DNA of 64,000 bases from NCBI RefSeq assembly GCF_001708445.1, contig NZ_CP015637.1, positions 1,489,001 to 1,553,000 of the forward strand, in the 5' to 3' direction. Origin of the DNA: Pseudomonas fluorescens (GTDB lineage Bacteria > Pseudomonadota > Gammaproteobacteria > Pseudomonadales > Pseudomonadaceae). A model generated the notes under the pieces. The model was not told the origin of the DNA. It did not search any database and saw nothing but the letters and a program-made list of their open reading frames with translations. Below are positions 38,588 to 46,104 of this stretch, piece after piece; within the stretch, counting starts at the first letter, position 1, and each line of letters opens with the position of its first letter. The translations under genes and the position numbers were made by a program.

Positions 38588-38754
38588 GCCACAACCCCCG
38601 GCGATTGCGGGCCTACAGCTGGGTGCGGATTTATCCGTACAGTTGCTGTTGTGTGGGCGCTGTCGAGTTTCAGTGAGTCTGCGATGGGCGCACCGCAGAC
38701 TTACTGATAAACCGCGTCGCCTGTATCGCGGGCAAGCCCTAATGCCAGTCAGTT

Positions 38755-38820
38755 AAGAGATAGAGCGGGCAAACAGGTCACCTGTGGAAGAGATGGAACG
38801 GGCAAACAGGTCACCTGTGG
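38755..38820. repeat. 33-bp tandem duplication
   Basis: Two adjacent 33-bp units, 38755-38787 and 38788-38820, differ at two positions and share GGGCAAACAGGTCACCTGTG. Each ends in the ACAGGTcaCCTGT palindrome, and the second runs straight into the following REPIN arm. A related piece, inverted, occurs at about 43603-43640. The stretch 38588-38754 of the 458-base gap 38545-39002 holds nothing I can assign. Confidence 0.8.
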
Positions 38821-38990
38821 CGAGCGGGCTTGCCCCGCGTTGGGCTGCGAAGCGGCCCCAAAACCAGGCACCGCGGTGTGTCAGTTAAAAACACATCGCC
38901 TGTAATGGGGCTGCTCCGCAGCCCAACGCGGGGCAAGCCCGCTCGCCACAACAAGCCCGCTCGCCACAACAGGCCCGCTCTCCACAGTTG
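38814..38990. repeat. REPIN, TGGCGAG family, with extra arms
   Basis: TGTGGCGAGCGGGCTTGCCC (38817 onward) and its complement ending at 38950 enclose an inner inverted repeat (GGGCTGCGAAGCGGCCCC and GGGGCTGCTCCGCAGCCC) and a central stretch containing CACCGCGGTGTGTCAG. Further right arms (AAGCCCGCTCGCCACAACA-like) are repeated up to about 38990. It ends 13 bases from the heme-receptor stop. Confidence 0.85.
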
Positions 38991-39002
38991 CAGTGCCAGT
39001 CT

Positions 39003-41561
39003 TCAGAAGAAACGTGTGACGCTGATCTTGGCATCGCGCCCTTTGGTGTAGGCACGATCACCGCTCAGCGCCGGACGGAAGTTGTTGTTGAACAGGTTGT
39101 CCACGGTGAAGTTCACCTCGGTGCCTTTCAGGTAAGCCTGTTGCGGTGCCCATTTCGCGAACAGGCCCTGGGTGTTGTAGCGCTTATTGCCATACTGGTC
39201 GTAGAACAAGTCGCCGACACTGCTGCCGGGGCCGCCGGAGTATTTGTCGCTGGGCAGGCGAGTGGTTGCGCCGATGAACTGCCCCGTCCACCCCACCTGG
39301 GCATCCCAGGCCGGGATGTGGGTCCCCACCAGCAGCACCCACTTGGTCGGCGGAATATCGCGGGCCGCCACATCCGGGCCCCAAGGGTTGGTATAGGCAC
39401 CCTCGTGTTGGCCGGTGGCATAGGCGAACGATGCCGAGCCGAACAGGTAGGTGGAGTTATAGATCGTTTCGAACTCGAAGCCCTTGATGGTCAGCGCGCC
39501 GATATTGCGGTAGTTGGACATCGCCCCCGGTGGGCAAGCGTTGGCAATTGTGCCGCCGTTGATGGCCTGGTTCTGGCAGCCCACGCCCGTGGCCTTGAAG
39601 ATTTCGTCTTCGACTTTGTTGTGGAACAGAGTGGTGCGCAGTTGCAGGTTGTCATCCTGGGCGATCAGGTTGTCGAAGCGGGTGATGTTACCCAGGGTGA
39701 TCGAGGTGATGCGCTCCGGGTCGAGGTCGACGCTGGTGGCTGTGCGGTTGCCCAGGCCCTGCACTTCGTATTGCTCGTCGATCACTGGCGCCCGCCAGGT
39801 CTGGCTCCAGTTGGCGAACAGGCCGACGTTCGGGGTCACCGTCCAGAACAACGCCAGGCGCGGCGACCAGCCGGTGTAGGTGCGATCGCTGTAGTCATGG
39901 CCGACGGCGGGGTCGGGGTTGCTGTAGTACGGTGCATCGTTGGCCTCGCCGCGATTGCGTACATGGTCGTAGCGCAGCGACGGGGTGATCGTCACATCGC
40001 CCAGGGTCACCGCGTCCTGGATGAAGAAACTGTTGGTATCCACCTTGCCGTGGGGCATGAAGCCCGGTTGAAAGTGCCCATAGTTGTAGCGTGGCGTGTT
40101 GTAGGTGGTGCCTGGCATCCACATCTCGGTTTCGCGGATGTGCTTGCGCAACTGCCCACCGATAGTCACCGCATGCTGCAACGGCCCGGTGTCAAACAGG
40201 CTGACGTTACGGATGTCGAGGTTCTTGTCGGTGTAGGACGTGTCCATCTTGCGCCCACCCGTGGCCAACTGGAAAAACGCCGTGGCGTCGCGCTCGTCAG
40301 TCTGCTCGGTGTTGGACTGAGAGTACTTGACGGTCAAGTCCACCAGCGGGTTGTCCAAGGGTTGGTATTCATACTTGCCCGACCAGGTGGTGTCGACGGT
40401 GTCGCGGTGTGCCAGAAAGCGCTTCAACGCGCCTTCGTAGCCGTAGCGGTTGATGTTGGCCTGGGTCGGCGGTGTCGGGTAGCTCGCGGCGGAAAAGGGT
40501 GTCCAGCGATTGCTGTGGGAACGCGAGTACGACAGGCCGAGACTGTGTTCATCGGTGAAGTGGGCATTGACCTTGAACAGCTTGCCGTCCACGTCCTGGG
40601 CGGTGTTAGGCAGGCGTTGGGGGTTGATCGGGTACTGGTTGTTCTCATTGGGCAGCTTGGCGGCCACCTTCATGTCACCACCGTCGCGTTGGGTCAGGTA
40701 AGCCAGCGCATCGAACCGGCCATCGTCGGTGCGGCCATACACGGCGCTGCTATAGACCTGTTCATGGTCGTTGCTGGAGTAACCGTACTTGAGCATCGCA
40801 CCGCTGTTGCGACCGTCCTTGAGCAAGTCCGGGGCGTCCTTGGTGGTCATGTTGACCGTGCCGCCAAAACCGCCGTTGCCGGTAAACGGCGAATTGGGGC
40901 CTTTCTCGACCTCGATGCTTTTGATCAGCTCGGGTTCGATAAATACCGTGCCTTGCTGGTAGCGCTCGAAGCCGCTCTTGGTGGCACCGTCGACGGTCAT
41001 CGGTACATCCTCGGCATCGCCGAAACCACGGATGTTGATGGTCTGGCCACCGGGTTTCAGCGAGCCACCCTGGCTGACCCCAGGCAGGGTCTGCAGCAGG
41101 CTGGGGATGTTATTGGCTTGGTAGCGGTCGATGTCGGCCTGGCTCAGGGTGGAGCGGTTCACGGTGCTGGAGTCGACTTCATTGCCCGTGCCGATCACGC
41201 TCAAGGTGTCCAGCTGGATCGCGCCGCTCTGGGTAGTCTTGCCCGCATCGGGGCGTACGACGTAGGTAGTGCCGACCTTGATCAAGGTGAATTCACCAGG
41301 GGCCAGCAGGGTGCGGATCGCCACTTCCGGGGTGAAGTCACCATTGAGGGCCTGTGCCTGCACGTTCTTGAGCAGTGTTTCATCGAACAGCAGCTGGATC
41401 TTCGTCTGCTGCGCCACCTCGCTCAGTGACGTGGCCAGCGACTGGGCCGGCAGGTGCAGCGTGAACGACTCGGCCTGGGCCGTGAGGCTGAACGCCAGGC
41501 AGGTGGCAAGCAGGGTCGGTTGAAGCAACAGGTGCGAAGCGTGGCAAGGCGCGCGAAACAT
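39003..41561 (-). CDS. hxuA: TonB-dependent heme receptor with signalling domain (HxuA-like)
   Basis: Outer-membrane receptor of 852 residues: signal peptide (to about 31, AQA before ESF), an STN signalling domain (about 32-105, FTLHLPAQSLATSLSEVAQQTKIQLLFDE), a TonB-box-like DTLSVIG, a plug (INIRGFGDAEDVPMTVDG) and a 22-strand barrel ending in KISVTRFF. WRAPVIDEQYE resembles the FRAP/NPNL region of heme receptors. Length and the upstream ECF sigma/FecR pair fit P. aeruginosa HxuA (PA1300-1302). A siderophore ligand cannot be excluded. The ATG at 41561 gives the signal peptide. Confidence 0.8.
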   Translation of the reverse strand: MFRAPCHASHLLLQPTLLATCLAFSLTAQAESFTLHLPAQSLATSLSEVAQQTKIQLLFDETLLKNVQAQALNGDFTPEVAIRTLLAPGEFTLIKVGTTYVVRPDAGKTTQSGAIQLDTLSVIGTGNEVDSSTVNRSTLSQADIDRYQANNIPSLLQTLPGVSQGGSLKPGGQTINIRGFGDAEDVPMTVDGATKSGFERYQQGTVFIEPELIKSIEVEKGPNSPFTGNGGFGGTVNMTTKDAPDLLKDGRNSGAMLKYGYSSNDHEQVYSSAVYGRTDDGRFDALAYLTQRDGGDMKVAAKLPNENNQYPINPQRLPNTAQDVDGKLFKVNAHFTDEHSLGLSYSRSHSNRWTPFSAASYPTPPTQANINRYGYEGALKRFLAHRDTVDTTWSGKYEYQPLDNPLVDLTVKYSQSNTEQTDERDATAFFQLATGGRKMDTSYTDKNLDIRNVSLFDTGPLQHAVTIGGQLRKHIRETEMWMPGTTYNTPRYNYGHFQPGFMPHGKVDTNSFFIQDAVTLGDVTITPSLRYDHVRNRGEANDAPYYSNPDPAVGHDYSDRTYTGWSPRLALFWTVTPNVGLFANWSQTWRAPVIDEQYEVQGLGNRTATSVDLDPERITSITLGNITRFDNLIAQDDNLQLRTTLFHNKVEDEIFKATGVGCQNQAINGGTIANACPPGAMSNYRNIGALTIKGFEFETIYNSTYLFGSASFAYATGQHEGAYTNPWGPDVAARDIPPTKWVLLVGTHIPAWDAQVGWTGQFIGATTRLPSDKYSGGPGSSVGDLFYDQYGNKRYNTQGLFAKWAPQQAYLKGTEVNFTVDNLFNNNFRPALSGDRAYTKGRDAKISVTRFF

Positions 41562-41685
41562 GAAATCCCCCGGGTGGCCAAATAGCCAAAAAGGTGTGCG
41601 TATCAAACACAGTCGGGAGGAAGACGGGGCAGGCTAAAAAAACCACACGTGCAAATGCAAAATATTCTCAAGTACGGTTTTTGTA

Positions 41686-42654
41686 TTATTTGCTCGGCTC
41701 AATGCTTATCACGCCATCGGCTGAAGCCATGACTTTTACCGGCAGCAGGGCGGGCAGGGCATTGAGTAAGGCGTCTGGATCATTCACATCGAGATTGCCC
41801 GAGACCTTCAGGTGTGCCACTGCATTGCTCACCTGCAACGGTGCCTGCGGGCGGTAAAGGCTCAGTTCATCGATCAGGCTGGCCAGCTCGCGGTTGCGGA
41901 ACGACAGGTGTCCACTGCGCCAGTCGGCCACGTCTTCGGACGTGAGGGGTTGTTGCTGCACGGTGCCCTTGGCGTAGTGGTAGATGGCGCGTTGCTGGGC
42001 GCCGAGCAAGGTGACGGCGTTTTTGGCGTCCGGCTCGAAGGCGACCTGGCCATGGGCGACGCTGACCACCAGTTGCTGCGGGCTGCGGCGCACATCAAAA
42101 GCCGTGCCCACCACCCGCACATTTGCTTCGCCGGCTTGTACGAACAACGGCCGTTCCTTGTCAGCAGCGACCTCGATATACAACTGGCCCTTGTCCAAGT
42201 GGATGATGCGTTGGTGAGCGGTGAAGTCGACGCGCAGGCGGGTGTTGGCATTCACATACAAGGTGCTGCCATCGGGCAGGTCCAGGGTACGCACGCCCTT
42301 GGCGTGGGCCGCGACCTGGCTGTGATACAACTCGCGCGGTGCACCCAGATGCGTGGCCAGTACGGCACAGAGCACGGCGGCGGCGGCGGCCAGGGCCGGG
42401 CGCCAGAAGGCTGGTTTGCGCGGGGGCAGCGCCACGGGTTTGCTCCGTTGCTGCAACTGGGCGAGGTCCGCCCACAGCTGCTCGAATTCGGCATAGGCGC
42501 GGGCGTGGGCCGGCACGGCTTGCCAGGCGGCAAAAGCCTTGCGGTCGGCGCGCCCCGCATCGCTACGGTTGCGTGCAAACCAACTGGCGGCTTGGGCATC
42601 GATGGCGTCGCTCGCTTCGATGTCCAGGGCGTCGATGTCGCTCAGGCGGTTCAT
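41686..42654 (-). CDS. hxuR: FecR-family anti-sigma factor (HxuR-like)
   Basis: Inner-membrane sensor of 322 residues. The N-terminal cytosolic domain (about 10-65, DAQAASWFARNRSDAGRADR, the DUF4880 type) holds the sigma factor; one transmembrane helix (about 85-102) follows, then a periplasmic FecR domain with GVRTLDLPDGSTLYVNANTR and VVGTAFDVRR, and a secretin/TonB-like short C-terminal domain. It receives the signal from the receptor STN domain. ATG at 42654 overlaps the sigma-factor stop by four bases, so both are made together. Confidence 0.87.
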   Translation of the reverse strand: MNRLSDIDALDIEASDAIDAQAASWFARNRSDAGRADRKAFAAWQAVPAHARAYAEFEQLWADLAQLQQRSKPVALPPRKPAFWRPALAAAAAVLCAVLATHLGAPRELYHSQVAAHAKGVRTLDLPDGSTLYVNANTRLRVDFTAHQRIIHLDKGQLYIEVAADKERPLFVQAGEANVRVVGTAFDVRRSPQQLVVSVAHGQVAFEPDAKNAVTLLGAQQRAIYHYAKGTVQQQPLTSEDVADWRSGHLSFRNRELASLIDELSLYRPQAPLQVSNAVAHLKVSGNLDVNDPDALLNALPALLPVKVMASADGVISIEPSK

Positions 42655-43190
42655 TCGGGCTGCTCCGTGCCGAGGTCGGGTTGAAGGCGTCGCTTGCAAT
42701 GCAGCAGGGCAAAGGCGATGTGCTTTTCCACCATGCTGGTCGAAATGCCCATGCGCTCGGCGATCTGTACCTGGCTCAGGCCTTCGAAGCGGTGCAGCAT
42801 AAGGGCTTCTCGCCTGCGCGGCGAGAGCTCGGCGAGGACTTCTTTCAACTGTTCCAGGCGTTGCAGGCGTTGTGCGGCGACCATGGGGTCGTTCTGCTCG
42901 TCAATGACCGGCTCGGCATCCTTTTCGGCCTGATCGGCGTGGACGGTTTGTCGTACCTTCTGTTTGCGCCAATGATCGCGCAGCAGGTTGCGCGCCATCT
43001 GGAACAGAAACGCCCGTGGCTGCTCGACCTTGGCGCGGTCGCGGTAGTCCAGCCACTGAGTAAAGACATCCTGGGTCATGTCGGCCGCGTCGCTGGCGTT
43101 GTCCGTGCGTTTGCGCAGGAAATACAGAATGTCTGCATAAAACCCGCGAAAGGCATCGGCCGACAACGGGTCGGGCTTGGGACGAGACAT
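42651..43190 (-). CDS. hxuI: ECF sigma factor, iron-starvation type (HxuI-like)
   Basis: A 179-residue extracytoplasmic-function sigma factor of the FecI group. Region 2 is seen at about 25-85 (DAADMTQDVFTQWLDYRD, AFLFQMARNLLRDHWRKQ) and region 4 at about 120-170 (LSPRRREALMLHRFEGLSQVQIAERMGIS). AAGGAT precedes the start. It is expected to direct RNA polymerase to the receptor promoter when heme or its carrier is bound outside. A Fur-like site lies about 50 bases upstream, so iron would repress it. Confidence 0.9.
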   Translation of the reverse strand: MSRPKPDPLSADAFRGFYADILYFLRKRTDNASDAADMTQDVFTQWLDYRDRAKVEQPRAFLFQMARNLLRDHWRKQKVRQTVHADQAEKDAEPVIDEQNDPMVAAQRLQRLEQLKEVLAELSPRRREALMLHRFEGLSQVQIAERMGISTSMVEKHIAFALLHCKRRLQPDLGTEQPE

Positions 43191-43238
43191 GGATATCCTT
43201 CTTGACGAAGCACGACGTGGAAAAGTCGCGAATTCTAT

Positions 43239-43257
43239 CGAGAATCATTATCATTTG
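43239..43257 (-). promoter_or_regulatory. Fur-box-like site before the ECF sigma gene
   Basis: GAGAATCATTATC, in the stretch ATCGAGAATCATTATCATT, matches the Fur 6-1-6 pattern GATAATNATTATC with one mismatch. It lies 49 bases upstream of the sigma-factor start, where Fur repression of an iron-starvation sigma gene is usual. Confidence 0.7.
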
Positions 43258-43307
43258 TCTCTATTTAAAATGTGGGAGGGGGCTTGTCAGTCAGTTGAGG
43301 AGGAACA

Positions 43308-43379
43308 CTGTAACTGTAACTGTAACTGTAACTGTAACTGTAACTGTAACTGTAACTGTAACTGTAACTGTAACTGTGA
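43308..43379. repeat. Hexanucleotide array (CTGTAA)x11 plus one variant
   Basis: Eleven perfect CTGTAA units (43308-43373) are followed by CTGTGA (43374-43379). No gene reads through it in a meaningful frame. It lies about 118 bases upstream of the ECF sigma start, on the upstream side of the Fur-like site. Such arrays change length by slippage. Confidence 0.95.
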
Positions 43380-43380
43380 C

Positions 43381-43470
43381 GAGCGAGCTTGTTGTGGTGA
43401 GCGCGCTTGTCGTGGCGAGCGGGCCTGTTGTGGCGAGCGGGCTTGTTGTGACGAGCGGGCCTGTTGTGGC
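43381..43470. repeat. 18-bp tandem array of REP-like units (x5)
   Basis: Five units of the form GAGCGGGCTTGTTGTGGC start at 43381, 43399, 43417, 43435 and 43453, with one to three differences each. A sixth partial unit at 43471 becomes the left arm of the inner REPIN. The unit is a REP arm tip, so the array looks like amplification of a REP end. Confidence 0.9.
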
Positions 43471-43598
43471 GAGCGGGCTTGCCCCGCGTTGGGCTGCGCA
43501 GCAGCCCCAATAAGGCCCCCGAGTTTATCCAGGCATATTGAATCGCCAGGTTTTGGGGCTGCTGCGCAGCCCAACGCGGGGCAAGCCCGCTCGCCACA
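43465..43598. repeat. Inner REPIN, TGGCGAG family
   Basis: TGTGGCGAGCGGGCTTGCCC and its complement ending at 43598 enclose the inner inverted repeat GGGCTGCGCAGCAGCCCC / GGGGCTGCTGCGCAGCCC and a centre different from those at 38814 and 48528. Confidence 0.88.
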
Positions 43599-43671
43599 GG
43601 TTACGGTTTGCTCGTTCTATCTCTTAATTGACTGGCACTGGGTCAAGCCCCTCCCACATTGGATCGCGGCG

Positions 43672-44544
43672 TCAGCGCAGCAATGTTTTCAGCTGTTCGA
43701 TTCCGGCCTCGCCCAACGGGAATACCGGCAAGCGGGGATCACCCACCTCCAACCCGGTCAAGCGCAACCCGGCCTTGATCGTCGCCGGCAACCCGCCCTT
43801 GAGGATGAACTCCAGCAACGGCAACTGCCGATAAAACAGTTCGCGCGCCTTGCCCAGGTCATTGGCCAACACTGCCGCATACAAATCCAGGTTCAGTTGC
43901 GGGATCAGGTTTGGCGCCGCCGTGCACCAACCCTTGGCCCCGGCCGTGAAGGCTTCCAGTGCCAACGGGTTGCAGCCGTTGTAGAACGGCACGTCGCTGC
44001 GCTGGTGCAACTGGTGCATGCGCTGAATATCCCCGGTGCTCTCCTTGACCATGGTGACGTTGGCGACCTGTTTGATAATGCGCAGGATCAAGTCCACCGA
44101 CATGTCCGTGCCGCTGGTAGCCGGGTTGTTGTAGAGCATGATCGGCAAACCGATGCTGTCGCCAATCGTGGCGTAGTGGGCGAGGATTTCCGCCTCGCTG
44201 AGTTTCCAGTACGAGGCCGGCAGCACCATCACCACATCGGCGCCATGGGCCTCGGCGTAACGCGCGCGGCGTACGGCCTTGGCGGTGGTCAGGTCGGACA
44301 CGCTGACAATCGTGGGCACGCGCCTGGCGACTTTTTGCAGGCTGTAGGCGCTGACTTCGTCCCACTCGGCCTCGCTCAGATAAGCGCCTTCACCGGTGCT
44401 GCCCAAAGGCGCGATGGCATGCACGCCGCTGGCGATCAAGCGGTCGATGGAGCGGCCCAGGGCGTCGAGGTCAATGCGTTGGCCGTCGGTGCTGAATGGG
44501 GTGATGGTGTAGCCGATGATGCCGTGAATGGTTGGGCTGGACAT
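43672..44544 (-). CDS. DapA-family (NAL) lyase/dehydratase, substrate unknown
   Basis: A 290-residue TIM-barrel enzyme of the dihydrodipicolinate synthase / N-acetylneuraminate lyase family, which uses a lysine Schiff base to cleave or join 2-oxo acids. Visible are GSTGE (48-52), Tyr138 in MLYNNPATSG and the Schiff-base Lys167 in TMVKESTGD. True DapA is encoded elsewhere in pseudomonads and differs, so this is a catabolic relative. It follows a class II aldolase gene by 27 bases under an XRE-cupin regulator. The substrate may be a sugar acid or hydroxyproline-like acid; this is a guess. ATG at 44544 has GGAGA upstream. Confidence 0.82.
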   Translation of the reverse strand: MSSPTIHGIIGYTITPFSTDGQRIDLDALGRSIDRLIASGVHAIAPLGSTGEGAYLSEAEWDEVSAYSLQKVARRVPTIVSVSDLTTAKAVRRARYAEAHGADVVMVLPASYWKLSEAEILAHYATIGDSIGLPIMLYNNPATSGTDMSVDLILRIIKQVANVTMVKESTGDIQRMHQLHQRSDVPFYNGCNPLALEAFTAGAKGWCTAAPNLIPQLNLDLYAAVLANDLGKARELFYRQLPLLEFILKGGLPATIKAGLRLTGLEVGDPRLPVFPLGEAGIEQLKTLLR

Positions 44545-44571
44545 GGGAGGTCTCCGGTCGAAAAAGGGCAA

Positions 44572-45354
44572 TCAATTCAGGCAGTCGGCGTGCTTGCGCA
44601 GGTTCTGCCGGGCGTAGTAATTGAACGCAGCGCCATGACGCTTGGGCTTTGAGATCCAGTCATGGGCCTCGCGTCCCAATGCCGGCAGGATCGGCTTGAG
44701 GGTGCCGGCGGCCATCGCCAGCAATTGCAACTTGGCCGCACGCTCGATCAACTGCGCGATCACGCAGGCTTCCTCGATATTTGCCCCGGTCGACAACTGG
44801 CCGTGGTGCGAAAGCAAAATCGCGCGCTTGTCACCCAGTGCCGTGGTGATGATTTCCCCTTCTTCATTGCCCACCGGCACCCCTGGCCAGGCTTCCAGGA
44901 ACGCGCAGTCCTCGTACAGCGGGCACAAGTCCATATGGGATACCTGCAGCGGCACTTCCAGCATCGACAGGGCGGCGATGTGCGTCGGGTGGGTGTGAAT
45001 GATGCAGTTCACATCCGGCCTTCCACGGTAGACCCAGGTGTGAAAACGGTTGGCCGGGTTGGGGATGCCGTGGCCTTCCAGCACCTCGAGGTCTTCGTTG
45101 ACCAGCAGCAGGTTGCTCGCGGTGATTTCGTCAAAGCCCAGGCCCAGTTGCTGGGTGTAATAGGTGCCAGGCGTGGGCCCGCGCGCGGTGATCTGCCCGG
45201 CCAGGCCGGAGTCGTGGCCGTATTCGAAGAGGATGCGACATGTGAGCGCCAGCTTTTGCCGGTCGGTCCACGTATTATCCGCCAGGGTGTTTTGCATCTG
45301 GATCAGCGCTTGCTTGACCAGTTGGTCTTTGGGGAGTGCTAATGTCTTGGCCAT
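44572..45354 (-). CDS. Class II aldolase/adducin-family protein
   Basis: A 260-residue zinc-dependent aldolase or decarboxylase fold protein. Metal ligands are apparent in CIIHTHPTHIAAL (about 119-131) and in LLSHHGQLS (about 183-191); GQITARGPTPGTYYTQQLG stands for the phosphate or carboxylate loop. Relatives act on sugar phosphates, or on 2-oxo-4-hydroxy acids without phosphate. The longer possible start adds 26 residues overlapping the operator, so ATG at 45354 was chosen. First gene of the pair with the DapA-like enzyme and divergent from the XRE-cupin regulator. Confidence 0.82.
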   Translation of the reverse strand: MAKTLALPKDQLVKQALIQMQNTLADNTWTDRQKLALTCRILFEYGHDSGLAGQITARGPTPGTYYTQQLGLGFDEITASNLLLVNEDLEVLEGHGIPNPANRFHTWVYRGRPDVNCIIHTHPTHIAALSMLEVPLQVSHMDLCPLYEDCAFLEAWPGVPVGNEEGEIITTALGDKRAILLSHHGQLSTGANIEEACVIAQLIERAAKLQLLAMAAGTLKPILPALGREAHDWISKPKRHGAAFNYYARQNLRKHADCLN

Positions 45355-45432
45355 ATCGGTGTCCTTTGGGTGGTTCAATGGACGTCGGATTTGCTGGTCC
45401 CCCGCTGCTCGCAAGGTCGTTGGGTGAGGCAA

Positions 45433-45468
45433 ATGACACTAAAGATGCTATATGACACTTTGTGTCAT
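45433..45468. promoter_or_regulatory. Palindromic operator between aldolase operon and XRE-cupin gene
   Basis: ATGACACTTTGTGTCAT (45452-45468) is a perfect 7-3-7 palindrome, and a half copy ATGACACT lies 19 bases away at 45433-45440. The position between divergent genes and the two-fold shape suit the dimeric XRE regulator encoded next to it. Confidence 0.7.
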
Positions 45469-45513
45469 TGGCAAGCACAGCTCTTCGCTTTCTGCATGGA
45501 TTAACCGCAGCGC

Positions 45514-46041
45514 ATGTCTATCCGTTTGAAATTATTGAGAAAAAAACTCGGCGTGACGTTGGAAAACCTGGCCGAAAAATCCGGGATGACCAAGAGTTAT
45601 CTGTCGAAAGTCGAGCGCGGGCTCAACACACCGTCGATTGCCGCTGCGTTGAAACTGGCCAAAGCGTTGAACGTGAAAGTGGAAGAACTGTTCAGCGAAG
45701 ACAGCGTCAGTCTCGACAGTTACAGCCTGGTGCGCAGCCATGAGCGGCCCGACACCGCGCCGGGTTACGCGGTGCTGGCCCATCAGGTCAGTGAACGCAG
45801 CCTGTTGCCTTTCATCATTTACCCGCCGGCGGAGTTCACCGACAAGACCTTCAAGGAACACGTGGGGGAGGAATTCCTGTTCGTGCATGAAGGCCAGGTG
45901 GAAGTGGACTTCATGAATGAACGGGTGATCCTGGAGCGGGGCGATGCCCTGCATTTCAATGCACAGAAGCCCCATCGGCTTCGCTCGGTGGGGGATGTGC
46001 AGGCGCAGTTGTTGGTGGTGGTGCACAGCGCTGAAGAGTGA
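45514..46041 (+). CDS. XRE-family regulator with cupin domain
   Basis: A 175-residue regulator: helix-turn-helix of the XRE type (residues 1-60, LRKKLGVTLENLAEKSGMTKSYLSKVERGLNTPSI) joined to a C-terminal cupin (about 100-172, EHVGEEFLFVHEGQVEVDF and GDALHFNAQKPHRL) that probably binds the pathway metabolite. Relatives such as PuuR control small catabolic operons placed divergently, as here. The start is the ATG at 45514; no strong ribosome-binding site is visible. Effector is unknown. Confidence 0.87.
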   Translation: MSIRLKLLRKKLGVTLENLAEKSGMTKSYLSKVERGLNTPSIAAALKLAKALNVKVEELFSEDSVSLDSYSLVRSHERPDTAPGYAVLAHQVSERSLLPFIIYPPAEFTDKTFKEHVGEEFLFVHEGQVEVDFMNERVILERGDALHFNAQKPHRLRSVGDVQAQLLVVVHSAEE

Positions 46042-46104
46042 CCGCGCTGACGGCTTTAAAGGCGATCAATGTGGGCGGGGGGCCAGCTCCGTCCCATAGG
46101 TTGC

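Larger units (their letters stand above)
43269..43660. repeat. Nested repeat locus: outer REPIN interrupted by further repeats
   Basis: The outer ends are a left arm AATGTGGGAGGGGGCTTG (43269-43286) and a right arm CAAGCCCCTCCCACATT (43644-43660) of the GTGGGAG family, each followed inward by the spacer-type bases GTCAGTCAG or ATTGACTGGCAC. Between them lie a hexanucleotide array, an 18-bp tandem array, a complete TGGCGAG-family REPIN and a piece related to the 38755 repeat. The locus fills almost all of the 481-base gap 43191-43671. Confidence 0.75.

Noticed and set aside
38988..41429. Plus-strand open frame of 813 codons opposite the heme receptor
   Set aside because: No signal, domain or ribosome-binding site; the receptor on the minus strand explains the DNA.
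43308..43660. Possible CRISPR array
   Set aside because: Units are contiguous without spacers, 6 or 18 bases long, and no cas genes are present.
43177..44652. Plus-strand frame containing repeated Cys-Asn dipeptides
   Set aside because: The repeats are translation of the CTGTAA array and REP units, and the remainder is opposite the DapA-like gene. It has no independent sign of being a protein.
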